A DNA stretch of 64,000 nucleotides from Deltaproteobacteria bacterium (lineage in GTDB: Bacteria > Myxococcota_A > Polyangia > GCA-2747355), in contig JACKDQ010000004.1 of the NCBI GenBank assembly GCA_020633415.1, forward strand, positions 353,975 to 417,974, in the 5' to 3' direction. The notes under the pieces are model-generated. The model saw only the letters and a program-made list of their open reading frames with translations. It had not been told where the DNA came from and searched no databases. Positions 36,095 through 45,710 of this stretch are shown in pieces. Every line of letters starts with the position of its first letter. Positions within the stretch are counted from its first letter, which is position 1. The translations under genes were made by a program, and so were the position numbers.

Positions 36095-37021
36095 CTAGTC
36101 CAAGTCGCTGAGCGATTCGCCTGCGTGGACGTTGGCGATCGCTTTGGCCAGTCGTTCGGCCACCGAGACTACGGTGATCTTTTCGATTTGCTTTTCGACT
36201 GGCAGCGGAATCGTATCGGTGCAGATCAGCTCGGCGATCTTCGAACGATTGATACGCTCTACCGCCGAACCGGAGAGCACAGGGTGAGTAACGGTAGCGC
36301 GTACGCTGTTCGCGCCGTTGGTCACCAAAACGTCGGCCGCCTCGATCAAACTTCCACCGGTGTCGGCCATATCGTCGACGATCACGCAATCGCAGCCACG
36401 GACATCGCCGATCAGCTGCATCGACTTGGCCTTATCGCCGCGACGGTCGATCAACGCCATCGCCGCACCGGTGCCGAGGGCGAAGCGGCTCGCGCGATCT
36501 ACGCCGCCGGCGTCGGGGGAAACGACGACTAGCCGCGAGAGTTTCATTTGCCGGACGTGCTCGATCAGCAGGCGATTGGCGGTGAGCACGTCGACGGGGA
36601 GATCGAAGAACCCTTGAATCTGCCCGGCGTGAATGTCGATCGTCAGAATGCGGTCTGCGCCGGCGGCCGTCAGCATGTTGGCAACGACCTTGGCGGAGAT
36701 CGGCACGCGCGGATGCATCACGCGGTCTTGGCGTGCGTAGCCGAAATAGGGGATCACTGCGTTGACCCGGCCGGCTGAGGCGCGACGGCAAGCGTCGATC
36801 AGCAGGATCATCTCCATCAGATGATCGTTTCCGGGGTAGCTGGTGGATTGGACGATGAAGATGTCGTGGGCGCGCACGCTCTCGTTGATCCGCACGTCGA
36901 CCTCCCCGTCGGGGAAGCGTTTCACGTCGGCGTCGCCGACTTGGACCCCAAGGTGTTCGGCCACGCTGTGTGCTAGACGCGGGTTGGAGCTGCCGCAGAA
37001 GATCTTAGGCGGGTGTAGCAT
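36095..37021 (-). CDS. prs: Ribose-phosphate pyrophosphokinase
   Basis: This 308-residue enzyme makes PRPP from ribose 5-phosphate and ATP. Motifs: KIFCGSSNPRLA, RFPDGEV, PYFGYARQDR (ATP flexible loop), DIHAGQIQGFFD, the PRPP loop VIVDDMADTGGSL. Normal length. Its first 17 bases lie inside the 3' end of the transketolase C-terminal subunit gene (37005-37021), so the three genes are one transcription unit that joins ribose-phosphate formation to PRPP synthesis. Confidence 0.97.
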   Translation of the reverse strand: MLHPPKIFCGSSNPRLAHSVAEHLGVQVGDADVKRFPDGEVDVRINESVRAHDIFIVQSTSYPGNDHLMEMILLIDACRRASAGRVNAVIPYFGYARQDRVMHPRVPISAKVVANMLTAAGADRILTIDIHAGQIQGFFDLPVDVLTANRLLIEHVRQMKLSRLVVVSPDAGGVDRASRFALGTGAAMALIDRRGDKAKSMQLIGDVRGCDCVIVDDMADTGGSLIEAADVLVTNGANSVRATVTHPVLSGSAVERINRSKIAELICTDTIPLPVEKQIEKITVVSVAERLAKAIANVHAGESLSDLD

Positions 37022-37994
37022 GTTTTCGATCCTTGGCGCGGGCGGCCAACGCGTGCTTGCGCTCGATCGCCCGCTTGCTGGCTTGGACTATCGCTTCCGG
37101 TGTGAGGTCAAAGTAGCGCAACAGGTCTTTGGGGTCACCCGATCGACCAAAAGCGTCGTTAACCGCGACGCGCTCCATCGGCACAGGATGGGTCTTGAGC
37201 AGGACCTCACCGACAGCGTCGCCGAGTCCACCAGTGATATTGTGCTCTTCGGCGGTAACCGCGCAGCCGGTCTCTTCGGCACAGCTAGCGACCAACGAAG
37301 CGTCGATCGGCTTGAGCGTTGAGACATTGGCGATTCGCGCTGAAATGCCCTCGCGCTGCAGCAGATCGGCGGCCTCGCGCGCGATATGCAGCATCAAGCC
37401 GACCGCGAAGATCGTCAGATCATCGCCGGCACGCACGATGCTGCCCACGCCAATGCGAAATGGGCTGGCCTCATCGTAGATTACCGGCAGGTTCTCGCGC
37501 GTCAGGCGGATGTATACCGGGCCGTCGTACCAGGCAGCGGCCTCGATCGCCTTGCGCGTCTCAACGGCGTCGCAGGGAACGATCACCGTCATCGTCGGGA
37601 TCGCCCGCATGATCGCGACATCTTCTAGCGCTTGATGTGAGGCACCGTCCTTGCCCACCGTCACTCCGCCGTGGGTCGCGACAATGTTGACGTTGCAGCC
37701 AGGGAGTGCGACGGCGTTGCGGATTTGTTCCCAGCAGCGCCCTGTCGCGAAAATCGCGAAGCTCGAGGCAAACGGGATCTTGCCGGCTAGCGACATGCCA
37801 GCCGCAGTGCAGATCATGTCCTGCTCGCTGATCCCCATGTTGAAAAAACGCTCAGGGAAGCGCTTGGCGAAGGCATTGGTGCAGGTTGAACCGGAGAGAT
37901 CGGCATCGAGCACGACGATGTCGCGACTGCGCTCGCCCAGTCGCACCAGTGTCTGTCCGTACTCAGCGCGGGTCGAGAGGATGCGACTACTCAC
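37005..37994 (-). CDS. Transketolase, C-terminal subunit (split enzyme)
   Basis: The 329-residue protein covers the pyrimidine-binding and C-terminal domains (RAEYGQTLVRLGE, DLSGSTCTNAFAKRFP, FFNMGISEQDM with the cofactor-activating Glu, THGGVTVGKDGASHQALED; C-terminal domain from about 190). With the N-terminal subunit gene just upstream (8-bp overlap) it makes a heteromeric transketolase of the archaeal/anaerobe type. The SGSTCTN and ATHGG..VGKDG blocks are transketolase-like and not DXS-like. Confidence 0.92.
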   Translation of the reverse strand: MSSRILSTRAEYGQTLVRLGERSRDIVVLDADLSGSTCTNAFAKRFPERFFNMGISEQDMICTAAGMSLAGKIPFASSFAIFATGRCWEQIRNAVALPGCNVNIVATHGGVTVGKDGASHQALEDVAIMRAIPTMTVIVPCDAVETRKAIEAAAWYDGPVYIRLTRENLPVIYDEASPFRIGVGSIVRAGDDLTIFAVGLMLHIAREAADLLQREGISARIANVSTLKPIDASLVASCAEETGCAVTAEEHNITGGLGDAVGEVLLKTHPVPMERVAVNDAFGRSGDPKDLLRYFDLTPEAIVQASKRAIERKHALAARAKDRKHATPA

Positions 37995-38841
37995 CGCGCG
38001 ACCCCGTCAGTTCGGCCAGCGCCGCGCTAAGCTCTGCCGCGTTGGGCGCCTTGCCATGCCAAGCGACGCTGTTCTCACAAAAAGAGACGCCTTTGCCTTT
38101 GATCGTTTTGGCAACGATCGCCGTTGGCCGGTCAGTGCAGTTTTGGGCTGCTTCGAGCGCTTGCAGGATCTGGGCGAAATCGTGACCGTCGATCGTCAGC
38201 GCATGCCAACCAAAGGCGCGAAACTTTTCGTCGACCGGCTCGACCGACATGATCTCTGCGACCACGCCGTCGATCTGCAGGCCATTGTGATCGACGATCG
38301 CGCAGAGGTTGGCGCTGTGGTAGTGCGCGGCGCTCATCGCCGCCTCCCAGATCTGGCCTTCTTGCAGTTCGCCGTCGCCGAGCAATGCATAGACCCGCGG
38401 CTGTTCCGGATGGTCGCGTAAGGCCAATGCCATGCCGTGGGCGACGCTCAGACCTTGGCCCAGCGAGCCGGTCGACGCTTCCACACCGGGGCAACGGCGC
38501 GAGTCCGGGTGGCCCTGCAGTACGCTCTCCAGTTGACGGAGCTGGTCGAGCGTCTGCTCGCTGATATAGCCGGCGCGTTGCAGAGCAACGTAAAGCGCTG
38601 GTGCTGCGTGGCCTTTGCTGAGCACGAAACGGTCGCGGCCCGTCCATTCGGCGTCGAATGGATAGTGACGCATCTCCGAGAAATAGAGTGCCGTGATGAT
38701 ATCGATGCAGCTCAGAGAGCTGCCGGTGTGACCGGAACCAGCTTTATGCAGCATTTTTAGCATCGCGATGCGCAGATCGCGCGCGATCTCCGCCAGCTCC
38801 TGTGGCCCGCGGCTTCGCCGTTGCTGATCGGTCAGCATCAT
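37987..38841 (-). CDS. Transketolase, N-terminal subunit (split enzyme)
   Basis: The 284-residue thiamine-diphosphate domain has KAGSGHTGSSLSCIDI, DRFVLSKGHAAPALY, STGSLGQGLSVAHGMAL and GDGELQEGQIWEA...H..NLCAIVDHNGLQIDG (ThDP/Mg fold). It binds ThDP with the C-terminal subunit encoded next, overlapping by 8 bp. It transfers two-carbon ketol units between sugar phosphates. First gene of the tkt-tkt-prs unit. Confidence 0.93.
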   Translation of the reverse strand: MMLTDQQRRSRGPQELAEIARDLRIAMLKMLHKAGSGHTGSSLSCIDIITALYFSEMRHYPFDAEWTGRDRFVLSKGHAAPALYVALQRAGYISEQTLDQLRQLESVLQGHPDSRRCPGVEASTGSLGQGLSVAHGMALALRDHPEQPRVYALLGDGELQEGQIWEAAMSAAHYHSANLCAIVDHNGLQIDGVVAEIMSVEPVDEKFRAFGWHALTIDGHDFAQILQALEAAQNCTDRPTAIVAKTIKGKGVSFCENSVAWHGKAPNAAELSAALAELTGSRGE

Positions 38842-38924
38842 AGGGTCCTACCATTTTCCGTCCGGTTCCACGCTGTCAAGGGCGAAGCGCCGAGGTATTG
38901 GCTGATTTCGTGACTGGTCGGCAA

Positions 38925-41153
38925 CTAGAACGGGTCGATTAAGCTGTCATTCAGCGGCTTGGCAGCCTTGCGTAGGCGAATGTGGTACTTCGAGCGCTCG
39001 TCGATCGTGATCAGCTGCGGTACGTAGCCCCGGCGGAAGATCTGTAATCGCCGACTCTGAACGTAGGCCGGTACGAGTTTGAGCGGCGTGTGCCCAAGTT
39101 TGCGCGGACGTCCGGTGTCGACAGCGTAGACAGCGGCGCCGATCGGCCAACTGGTGATCTCGATACGTGCCGGTAGCGGACCTAGGTCGCTGGTCCCGTC
39201 GGCGGCCATTGCGTCATTTGCGCCCGCCTCGGCGCCGCCGGCCAGGCTCGCATCGCTGGGGCTGGCTGCTTGAGTGACGGGCCGCGCTGTTTGCACGGCG
39301 CTTGGCTGCGCCGTGGCGGGCGATTGCCCATCGCTTGGCACACCAGCTTCGACAACCGCCGAGGGTGACGCCGGTCGACGCAGCACAAAGAACGCAGCCA
39401 CGCCCCCGCCAAGCAGCACACCAGCGAGTACGATGATGCCGATCGCCAACCCGGGACCGCGCTTGATCCGCAAGCTACCCGTGTCGGTCTGGCGCTGGTG
39501 TTCGGCAAAAAACGGGTGGGTACGCCGTGGTGGTTTGTTGGTCTCTGATGAACTCGCGCGCTGGCGCGACCAATCGCCGGTCCTCGGCTTGCGCGATGTG
39601 CTCGGTTTGTTCGTCGCGTTGGCCGATCGGGGGGGCTGACTGTCGTCGCGCCGTGGCAGGCGAGGTCCGACGATCGGCGCACCGTGTGCCGAAAACGATC
39701 CGGCCTGCTCCGTTGACGAACGCTCCTCCAGTGGCGGCTGGTTTGCCGGGCTGGCCGCCGTCGCCGCAGTAACGCTAGGATCGCGCGAGAGCAGGTCGCT
39801 GGGCGCCTGATCGTCACCGTCGGCTTGATCACTACTGTCGGCTTGATCACCACTGTCGGGTTGTGTGGGGCGCCGGTCGGCGATCGCGCGCAACTCGGGA
39901 GCTGGCGTGAGGCGCCGCATCGTCGTTGCGTCTTGCCGCGTCGGCGGCTGATCGACCGCTGGCTCGTTCTCTGATACCAGCGGATCGGCACCGCCGTAAA
40001 GGATCGTGCGCTTGGGTTTGTCGGCCTCGGCCGACGGCGGCGGCTTGGAACGCAGCGTTGGCCTCTCGGCGCGTGCGATAGGCGGATCATTCGACGGACG
40101 GGACGCTGACAGCCGGTTGTCGGAGGAGACGACAACCTCGACTTGGTCGGCGGGTGGTCGATTTTCGCTCGACGCCAGGTGCTCAGCGAGGGTGATGCCC
40201 TGCGCTCGATCCGTCTCCCATGAATCGACTTCGCGCGCGAACAGTGCGCGCATGAATTCAGAAACGGCAAACTCTCCGATCGCCAGGCCGCTCTTGTTGG
40301 CAAAGCTCTCGAGCGCAGCTTGCATGGCCCGCGCAGAGAGGTAGCGCTCAGCTGGCTCCTTGCGCAGCGCCGTTAGCACGATCTCTTCGAGTTGCGGCGG
40401 ATAATCACCACGGATGTCAGAGGGCTTGGTGATCTGGCCTTGGGCGATCGCCCGATAGATCGCCGCCTCGTTGTCACCGGCAAACAGGTGGCGGCCGACC
40501 GTTGCTTCCCACAGTGTGACCCCCAAGATAAAGATGTCGGTGCGCTGATCGACCGACATCCCAGCCAGTTGTTCCGGAGATAGGTAGCGCATCTTGCCCT
40601 TGACCAGCCCGGGAATGGTGTACGCCATCCGGTTGGCGGCTTTAGCGATACCAAAATCGAGGAGCTTAACCTGACCGTCGTAGCCGACCATGATGTTGCT
40701 AGGGCTGACGTCGCGGTGGACGATGCGCAGTGGCGTGCCATTGGCATTTGTTGCGGTGTGAGCGTACTCCAGCGCGCTGCAGATCTGCGCAGCGATATAG
40801 ATCGCGATCGCCAGCGGCAGTGGGCTGTTGTTTTCCGTTTGGCAGCGCTTGATGATCTGCCGCAAGTCCTGGCCGAAGATGAACTCCATCGCCAGGTAAG
40901 GCTGTCCGCCTTCGCGGTCGACGTCGTAGGTCTGCCCGATCTTCGGGTGTGTCAACAGCGTCGCGATCCGCATTTCGTCTTCGAACATCTCGACGAACGC
41001 CGGATCGCGGGCGAAGCGACGGTTGAGCAGCTTGACCACCGCTAGGCGATGATCGCGCCCGAGGGTTGGCGCTTTGGCCAAGTGCAGCTCGGCCATACCA
41101 CCCTGTCCGAGGCGAGCGAGCAGCGTGTACTTGCCGAGAGTCCGCTCGCTCAC
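38925..41153 (-). CDS. Ser/Thr protein kinase with transmembrane helix and C-terminal PEGA-like domain
   Basis: The 742-residue protein has a Hanks-type kinase domain at about 8-290: glycine loop GQGGMAE, Lys41, catalytic HRDVSPSN with Asp148, and DFGIAK with Asp166. A long Ser/Asp/Pro-rich linker with a DSGDQADSSDQAD micro-repeat follows, then a membrane helix (about residues 565-590). The exported C-terminal part has a PEGA-like fold (ITSWPIGAAVY...LGHTPLKL) and ends in DPF. All catalytic residues are intact. The linker Thr/Ser residues may be autophosphorylated. It follows the FHA-kinase gene with 4 bp between, so the two kinases are co-transcribed and could phosphorylate or bind one another. 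Confidence 0.93.
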   Translation of the reverse strand: MSERTLGKYTLLARLGQGGMAELHLAKAPTLGRDHRLAVVKLLNRRFARDPAFVEMFEDEMRIATLLTHPKIGQTYDVDREGGQPYLAMEFIFGQDLRQIIKRCQTENNSPLPLAIAIYIAAQICSALEYAHTATNANGTPLRIVHRDVSPSNIMVGYDGQVKLLDFGIAKAANRMAYTIPGLVKGKMRYLSPEQLAGMSVDQRTDIFILGVTLWEATVGRHLFAGDNEAAIYRAIAQGQITKPSDIRGDYPPQLEEIVLTALRKEPAERYLSARAMQAALESFANKSGLAIGEFAVSEFMRALFAREVDSWETDRAQGITLAEHLASSENRPPADQVEVVVSSDNRLSASRPSNDPPIARAERPTLRSKPPPSAEADKPKRTILYGGADPLVSENEPAVDQPPTRQDATTMRRLTPAPELRAIADRRPTQPDSGDQADSSDQADGDDQAPSDLLSRDPSVTAATAASPANQPPLEERSSTEQAGSFSAHGAPIVGPRLPRRDDSQPPRSANATNKPSTSRKPRTGDWSRQRASSSETNKPPRRTHPFFAEHQRQTDTGSLRIKRGPGLAIGIIVLAGVLLGGGVAAFFVLRRPASPSAVVEAGVPSDGQSPATAQPSAVQTARPVTQAASPSDASLAGGAEAGANDAMAADGTSDLGPLPARIEITSWPIGAAVYAVDTGRPRKLGHTPLKLVPAYVQSRRLQIFRRGYVPQLITIDERSKYHIRLRKAAKPLNDSLIDPF

Positions 41154-41157
41154 GTCG

Positions 41158-42843
41158 CTAGCCGCCGCTGGTCAAACGAAAGGAGACCCCGCAGACGTTG
41201 AAGCTTTCGCCGACCTCGAGCCGTGTCGACTCTCGCAGCGGCTGGCCTTTGCGCTCGATCGGCAGACGACCGCCTTGCGGTTCGAGCCAAATCTCGTTGC
41301 CCTTGCAGACCAACTGGCCGACCGCGCCGCGCAACGTTACGCCCCCCAGCTCCAGGCGATAGTGCAGCGGGAGCACGCCGGAAACTTCGTGCTCGGTCGT
41401 CTGTCCATCACGGGTGATCTGCAGTTTGGGGACAGGCGTTGATGGCGCTACCGGCGGGGGACGTCGCTCGGTTTGCTCGGGCGCGACAGGGGCGACGGCG
41501 AGCTGCTCCGGCATCGCGCGCTTAGGTTCGACCCAGGAAAAGATCAGTCGTGCACTACCCAGGCGGATCTCGTCTTGGTTTTTTAGCCGCTCGGGCGCAC
41601 CGATGCGCCGGTCGTTGACAAAGGTGCCATTGGAGCTGCCGAGGTCTTCGACCAGGTAGTCGTTGCCGCGACGGAAGACGCGAGCGTGCTGCCGTGAAAT
41701 GCGCGCGTCGAGGATCGCCAGCTCGCCGGCGCGACCGATGGTCAGGCTCTCGTCGAGATCAAGCTTCTCGTCGCGGTCAGCGGTGATCACGTGCAGCACG
41801 CCGTGATGCTGGCCAACGTCGAGGATTAGGCTGTGTCGCTCGGCGACGTTGTTGACCTCGGCGCGCGAGGCATGCTGATCGACCACGTCGGCTCGCGGCT
41901 CGGAGGTCGAGGAGACCACGCGTTCGACGATGTCGGCCAGGTCGGTGCCGCCGTAGCCCGGTGCGTGACGCGACAAGTAGCGCGTCAGATCGACCTGCAG
42001 CGCGTGAGCGGTTTGGTAGCGCTGCTCCGGGTCGCGGGCCAAGGCGCGCATTACGATCGTCGCCAGTTCCTCGGGGCACTCCGTTCGCACCGTCGCGGGG
42101 CTGGCGATTTCTGCTTTGCGCACCTGCGCGACCAGTTCACCGACGTTTTGGCTCGAATAGACCATCTGACTGGTCAACATCTCCCACATCACGATACCGG
42201 TCGCGAAGATGTCGCAGCGCCGATCGGCACGCTTGCCCATCGCCTGTTCCGGCGCCATGTAGTTGACCTTGCCCTTGATCACACCGGCCTGGGTCTTGCT
42301 GCTCACGCCGACAGCCTTGGCGATGCCAAAGTCGAGCACTTTGACTTCACCGTTTCGCGAGACGATCACGTTCTGCGGACTGATGTCGCGATGAACGATT
42401 TCCAGCGCCTTGCCCGATTTGTCCTTGTAGGTGTGGGCGTAGTGCAGGCCACTGCTGATTTGGCGGCCGATGAACGCCACCGCCGAGATCGGCAAACGGT
42501 CGCCCATCGCATGAAGGCCGTTGACCATTTCCAAAATGTCGCGGCCGTCGACGAACTCCATCGCGATGTAGTAGGTGTTGTCGACCTGACCGAGGTCGAA
42601 GACTTGCGCGATGTTGACGTGGGATAGACCGACGGTGATCTTGGCCTCATCGATCAACATCTGGATGAAGCGGTCCTCGTTGGCGTATTCGGGGTTGATC
42701 ACCTTCAGCGCGAGGAACTTCTCGAAGCCGGCGAGCCCGCTGGTTTTTGCGAGGTAGATCTGCGCCATGCCGCCGCCACCGATCGGACGAACGATCTGGT
42801 AGGGACCCAACGGGCTACCGGGAGCGAGATGGCTGCCAGACAT
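41158..42843 (-). CDS. Ser/Thr protein kinase with C-terminal FHA domain
   Basis: The 561-residue protein has a kinase domain at about 14-295 (GGGGMAQIY, Lys47, HRDISPQN Asp153, DFGIAK Asp171). A forkhead-associated domain follows at about 350-437 with the phospho-Thr-binding residues GR (370-371), SRQHA (383-387) and SSNGTFVN (403-410). A Pro-rich linker leads to a last domain (about 470-561) that is FHA-like in outline (LEVGESFNVCGVSFRL). No membrane segment, so it is cytosolic. The FHA domain should read phosphothreonines, probably on itself or on the co-transcribed membrane kinase. Confidence 0.93.
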   Translation of the reverse strand: MSGSHLAPGSPLGPYQIVRPIGGGGMAQIYLAKTSGLAGFEKFLALKVINPEYANEDRFIQMLIDEAKITVGLSHVNIAQVFDLGQVDNTYYIAMEFVDGRDILEMVNGLHAMGDRLPISAVAFIGRQISSGLHYAHTYKDKSGKALEIVHRDISPQNVIVSRNGEVKVLDFGIAKAVGVSSKTQAGVIKGKVNYMAPEQAMGKRADRRCDIFATGIVMWEMLTSQMVYSSQNVGELVAQVRKAEIASPATVRTECPEELATIVMRALARDPEQRYQTAHALQVDLTRYLSRHAPGYGGTDLADIVERVVSSTSEPRADVVDQHASRAEVNNVAERHSLILDVGQHHGVLHVITADRDEKLDLDESLTIGRAGELAILDARISRQHARVFRRGNDYLVEDLGSSNGTFVNDRRIGAPERLKNQDEIRLGSARLIFSWVEPKRAMPEQLAVAPVAPEQTERRPPPVAPSTPVPKLQITRDGQTTEHEVSGVLPLHYRLELGGVTLRGAVGQLVCKGNEIWLEPQGGRLPIERKGQPLRESTRLEVGESFNVCGVSFRLTSGG

Positions 42844-42981
42844 TTCCCTGCATTATCACCGGGAAACGGTCGATCGACAAGTCGGTAGCGCCTGGCCGGG
42901 TTTGAGCTGGACGGCTTGGCGAGGGAAACCCTAGTATCGGCCTCGGCGGTAACGCCGCAAGCCAGTGATCTGAGAGGCCGG

Positions 42982-43524
42982 ATGGTTGCACAGAAAGTTC
43001 ATAGAGCCCCGCTTTGGGCGCTACTTTTGCCGTTGGTTGGCCTGCTGATCGCCTGCCAAAACGATTCGGCTTTGCCGGTCGATGCTGGTACCGATGGGGC
43101 GGCGCTTGCTGACGGGGCCCGGGAGACGGGCCCGGTCGTCGATGCGGCGGCCGGCGATGCTGCCGTCGTAGCGGACGCCGCCGCGCTGGACGGTAGCAGC
43201 GATGGTGCGGCTCAGGACGCCTCCCTCGCCGATGGCGCGGTCCAGGACACCTCGCTCGTCGATGCCGCGGCGACATTCGTCTGCGGCCCCGGGTTGCGTT
43301 GTCGGGTCGGCCTCGATTTTTGCGAGGAGTTTATCCCGGGAGCGGTCCCCGCCAGCCCGCAAAGCGACCGAGCGCCGCTGCCGGTCAACAGCTATAGCTG
43401 CAAAGCGTTGCCGCAAAACTGCGCCGACTGCAGCTGTCTGCAAAGTGCCGGTTTGCCGCCTGGATGTTTGAGTTGTCGCGCGATCGCCGCCGGCCAGCTC
43501 TGGGTGAGCTGTCCTGCACCCTAA
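42982..43524 (+). CDS. Lipoprotein with Asp/Ala-rich stalk and Cys-rich head
   Basis: This 180-residue protein has a lipoprotein signal ending LLIAC (Cys25). A low-complexity Asp/Ala/Val stalk (about residues 31-100, GDAAVVADAAALDG-like) follows, then a Cys-rich C-terminal module (CGPGLRC, C.ALPQNCADCSC, PPGCLSC) of about 75 residues. The start is the ATG after TGAGAGGCC; an upstream frame adds residues without signal character. Function unknown. It shares its architecture with the products at 10727 and 50600. Divergent from the FHA kinase, with a 138-bp promoter region between. Confidence 0.7.
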   Translation: MVAQKVHRAPLWALLLPLVGLLIACQNDSALPVDAGTDGAALADGARETGPVVDAAAGDAAVVADAAALDGSSDGAAQDASLADGAVQDTSLVDAAATFVCGPGLRCRVGLDFCEEFIPGAVPASPQSDRAPLPVNSYSCKALPQNCADCSCLQSAGLPPGCLSCRAIAAGQLWVSCPAP

Positions 43525-43536
43525 GTCGAGCGAGGG

Positions 43537-45534
43537 CTAGTCCTCGCTTTCTTCGAAGGCCGCCAGTTCTTCCTGCTGATGCTCCCAGCGCGCGTACAGC
43601 TCGCTGAGCTTGGTGCGGTTGCGCTCAAATTGCTGCAGCGTCTTTTGGAACTTCGGCTGGTCTTTGTAAAGCTCGGGATCGGCTAGCTTCGGCTCAAGCG
43701 CAGCCTGCTCAGTTTCGAGCTCGGCGATCCGCGTCTCGAGTTCGCCGATCGACTGTCTCACTGTCTTGGTCAGCTTGTTCTGTTTGTTGCGCTGTTCGGC
43801 CTCGCGACGCTTGCGCGCCTTGCGCTCTTGAGCCGACTCCTTGGGGCGCGCCGGCTGACTGGGCGTCGGTGCGCGCGCTGCGACCGGCATTTCTGCTTCG
43901 GCTGCTGTCGTCGCGGCGCGCTCTTTGAGCATGTAGTAGTCGTCTAGGTTACCGGGGTACTCGATCAAGCGGCCGGCGTCGATTTCCCAAGTCTTGGTTG
44001 CCAGGCGATTGACGAAGCTGATGTTGTGGGAGACGAAGACCAGCGTGCCCTCATAGCTCGCTAAGGCTTCGGCGAGCGCCTCCGCCGATGCGAGATCGAG
44101 GTGGTTGGTTGGCTCGTCCATCAGCAGCACGTTGCCCGGCGCGACCAACAGCCTCGCCAACAGCACGCGCGCTCGCTCACCGCCCGAGAGTACGCCGATC
44201 GCCTTTTCCACATCATCACCGGAAAACAGGAAGGCGCCACAGATCGAGCGGATTACCGTTTCGCTGCGGTCGGGGGCGACTCGCCAAACTTGCTCGAGCA
44301 CCGTGCTGCGGCGGTCGAGCTGCTCCGTATGATGCTGCGAATAATAGCCGAGCTCGACGTTGGCACCCAGCAACACCTCGCCGCTGTCGGCGGCCAGCTC
44401 GTTGGCGATAATCTTCAGCAGCGTGGTCTTCCCCGCGCCGTTGCGGCCGATGATCGCCACGCGGTCGCCGGCATGGACGGTCTTGCTGACCGAATTGTAG
44501 AGCTCGAGCTCGCCGAAACGCTTGCTGATATTTGAGAGCGTGATCGCATCACGGCCGGTTCTTGTCGTCGGTGGAAAGCGAAAGCTCAACGTCTGATGGC
44601 TCTGAAGACGCGGTTCGGCTTCGAGCTCCTTTTGCAGGCGTTTGATCTGCTTGGCGCGCGACTGAGCTTGGCGCGCCTTGGTGGCTTTGGCGCGGAAGCG
44701 CTCGACAAAACGCTGCATATCGCGCAGCTCTTTTTCACGGTTGCGTGCGCGAGCTTCAAGAATTTCCTTTTCCGACTCACGCAGCGTCAAATACGTTTCG
44801 TAGTTGCCTTTGTAGAATCGAACGCCTTCGCCCTCGAAGCTGATCACGCGCTCGATTTGCTTGTTGAGAAAGGCACGGTCGTGGCAGATCAAGACGAGCG
44901 CGCAGTGCAACTGCTGCATGAACTGCTCGAGCCAATGCACTGATGGAACATCGAGGTGGTTGGTCGGCTCATCGAGAAAAAGCACATCTGGATTCTGAAA
45001 GAGCAAGCCGGCCAGCGCGGCGCGCATCTTCCAGCCCCCCGAGAGCTCGCTGATCGGCCGTTGATGCTCGCGGGCCTCGAAGCCGAGTCCGGCGAGAATC
45101 TCTTCGGCGCGCTGCTTGCTATAGTACAACTCGAAGTGCTGCAGTTGCTCGGTGATGTCGGCGAGCACCGTCGCCAAGCGGAGCTGCTCGTCGGGGTCGT
45201 CGTGTGCCGATAATTCCTCTTGGGTTTGCGCGAGTCGCGACTCGATGTCACCACGACCGGGCACGGTGTGCAGCACCGAGTCCAGCAGTCGCTCTCCCTT
45301 CAGCTCGAGGATGTCTTGCGGTAGATAGCCGAGGCGTGCGCCCTTGGTCGGTCGGCGCTCGCCACTGTCGAGGGTCTGCTCACCGGTGAGGATGCGCAGC
45401 AGCGTCGACTTCCCCGAACCGTTGGGGCCGATCAGGCCGATGCGCTCGCCTTCGCCGATGCGCAGGTTGAGGTTGGAGAAGATTTCGCGGCTGCCAAACG
45501 AGAGGCTCGCTTGCTCGAGGACCAACAGGCTCAT
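43537..45534 (-). CDS. ABC-F family ATPase (Uup/YheS/EttA-like)
   Basis: This 665-residue cytosolic protein has two ABC cassettes and no membrane domain. First cassette: GPNGSGKST, signature LSGGW, FLDEPTNHLD. Second: GRNGAGKTT, LSGGER, LMDEPTNHLD. Between them lies the basic interdomain linker (about 245-310, RARNREKELRDMQRFVERFRAKATKARQ in outline). The C-terminal coiled coil (about 575-660) matches the Uup/YheS type. ABC-F proteins act on the ribosome in translation control or antibiotic protection. ATG start. Divergent from the kynurenine-pathway genes. Confidence 0.94.
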   Translation of the reverse strand: MSLLVLEQASLSFGSREIFSNLNLRIGEGERIGLIGPNGSGKSTLLRILTGEQTLDSGERRPTKGARLGYLPQDILELKGERLLDSVLHTVPGRGDIESRLAQTQEELSAHDDPDEQLRLATVLADITEQLQHFELYYSKQRAEEILAGLGFEAREHQRPISELSGGWKMRAALAGLLFQNPDVLFLDEPTNHLDVPSVHWLEQFMQQLHCALVLICHDRAFLNKQIERVISFEGEGVRFYKGNYETYLTLRESEKEILEARARNREKELRDMQRFVERFRAKATKARQAQSRAKQIKRLQKELEAEPRLQSHQTLSFRFPPTTRTGRDAITLSNISKRFGELELYNSVSKTVHAGDRVAIIGRNGAGKTTLLKIIANELAADSGEVLLGANVELGYYSQHHTEQLDRRSTVLEQVWRVAPDRSETVIRSICGAFLFSGDDVEKAIGVLSGGERARVLLARLLVAPGNVLLMDEPTNHLDLASAEALAEALASYEGTLVFVSHNISFVNRLATKTWEIDAGRLIEYPGNLDDYYMLKERAATTAAEAEMPVAARAPTPSQPARPKESAQERKARKRREAEQRNKQNKLTKTVRQSIGELETRIAELETEQAALEPKLADPELYKDQPKFQKTLQQFERNRTKLSELYARWEHQQEELAAFEESED

Positions 45535-45710
45535 GTTGCGTGTATGCTTATCAGACCGTCGACGTTCGACAAGCGCTAATCGGACGCTGTCGCCGACCAG
45601 GTGATTTGACCGAGCGGTTAGCTTGGGTTTCGCGGTGCGCTGACGGCGAGGCGGCTTTGCCCGAAAGCGTCGGGATGCTAGCTTCGCTGCACATTGCTGG
45701 CGGAGCGCTG

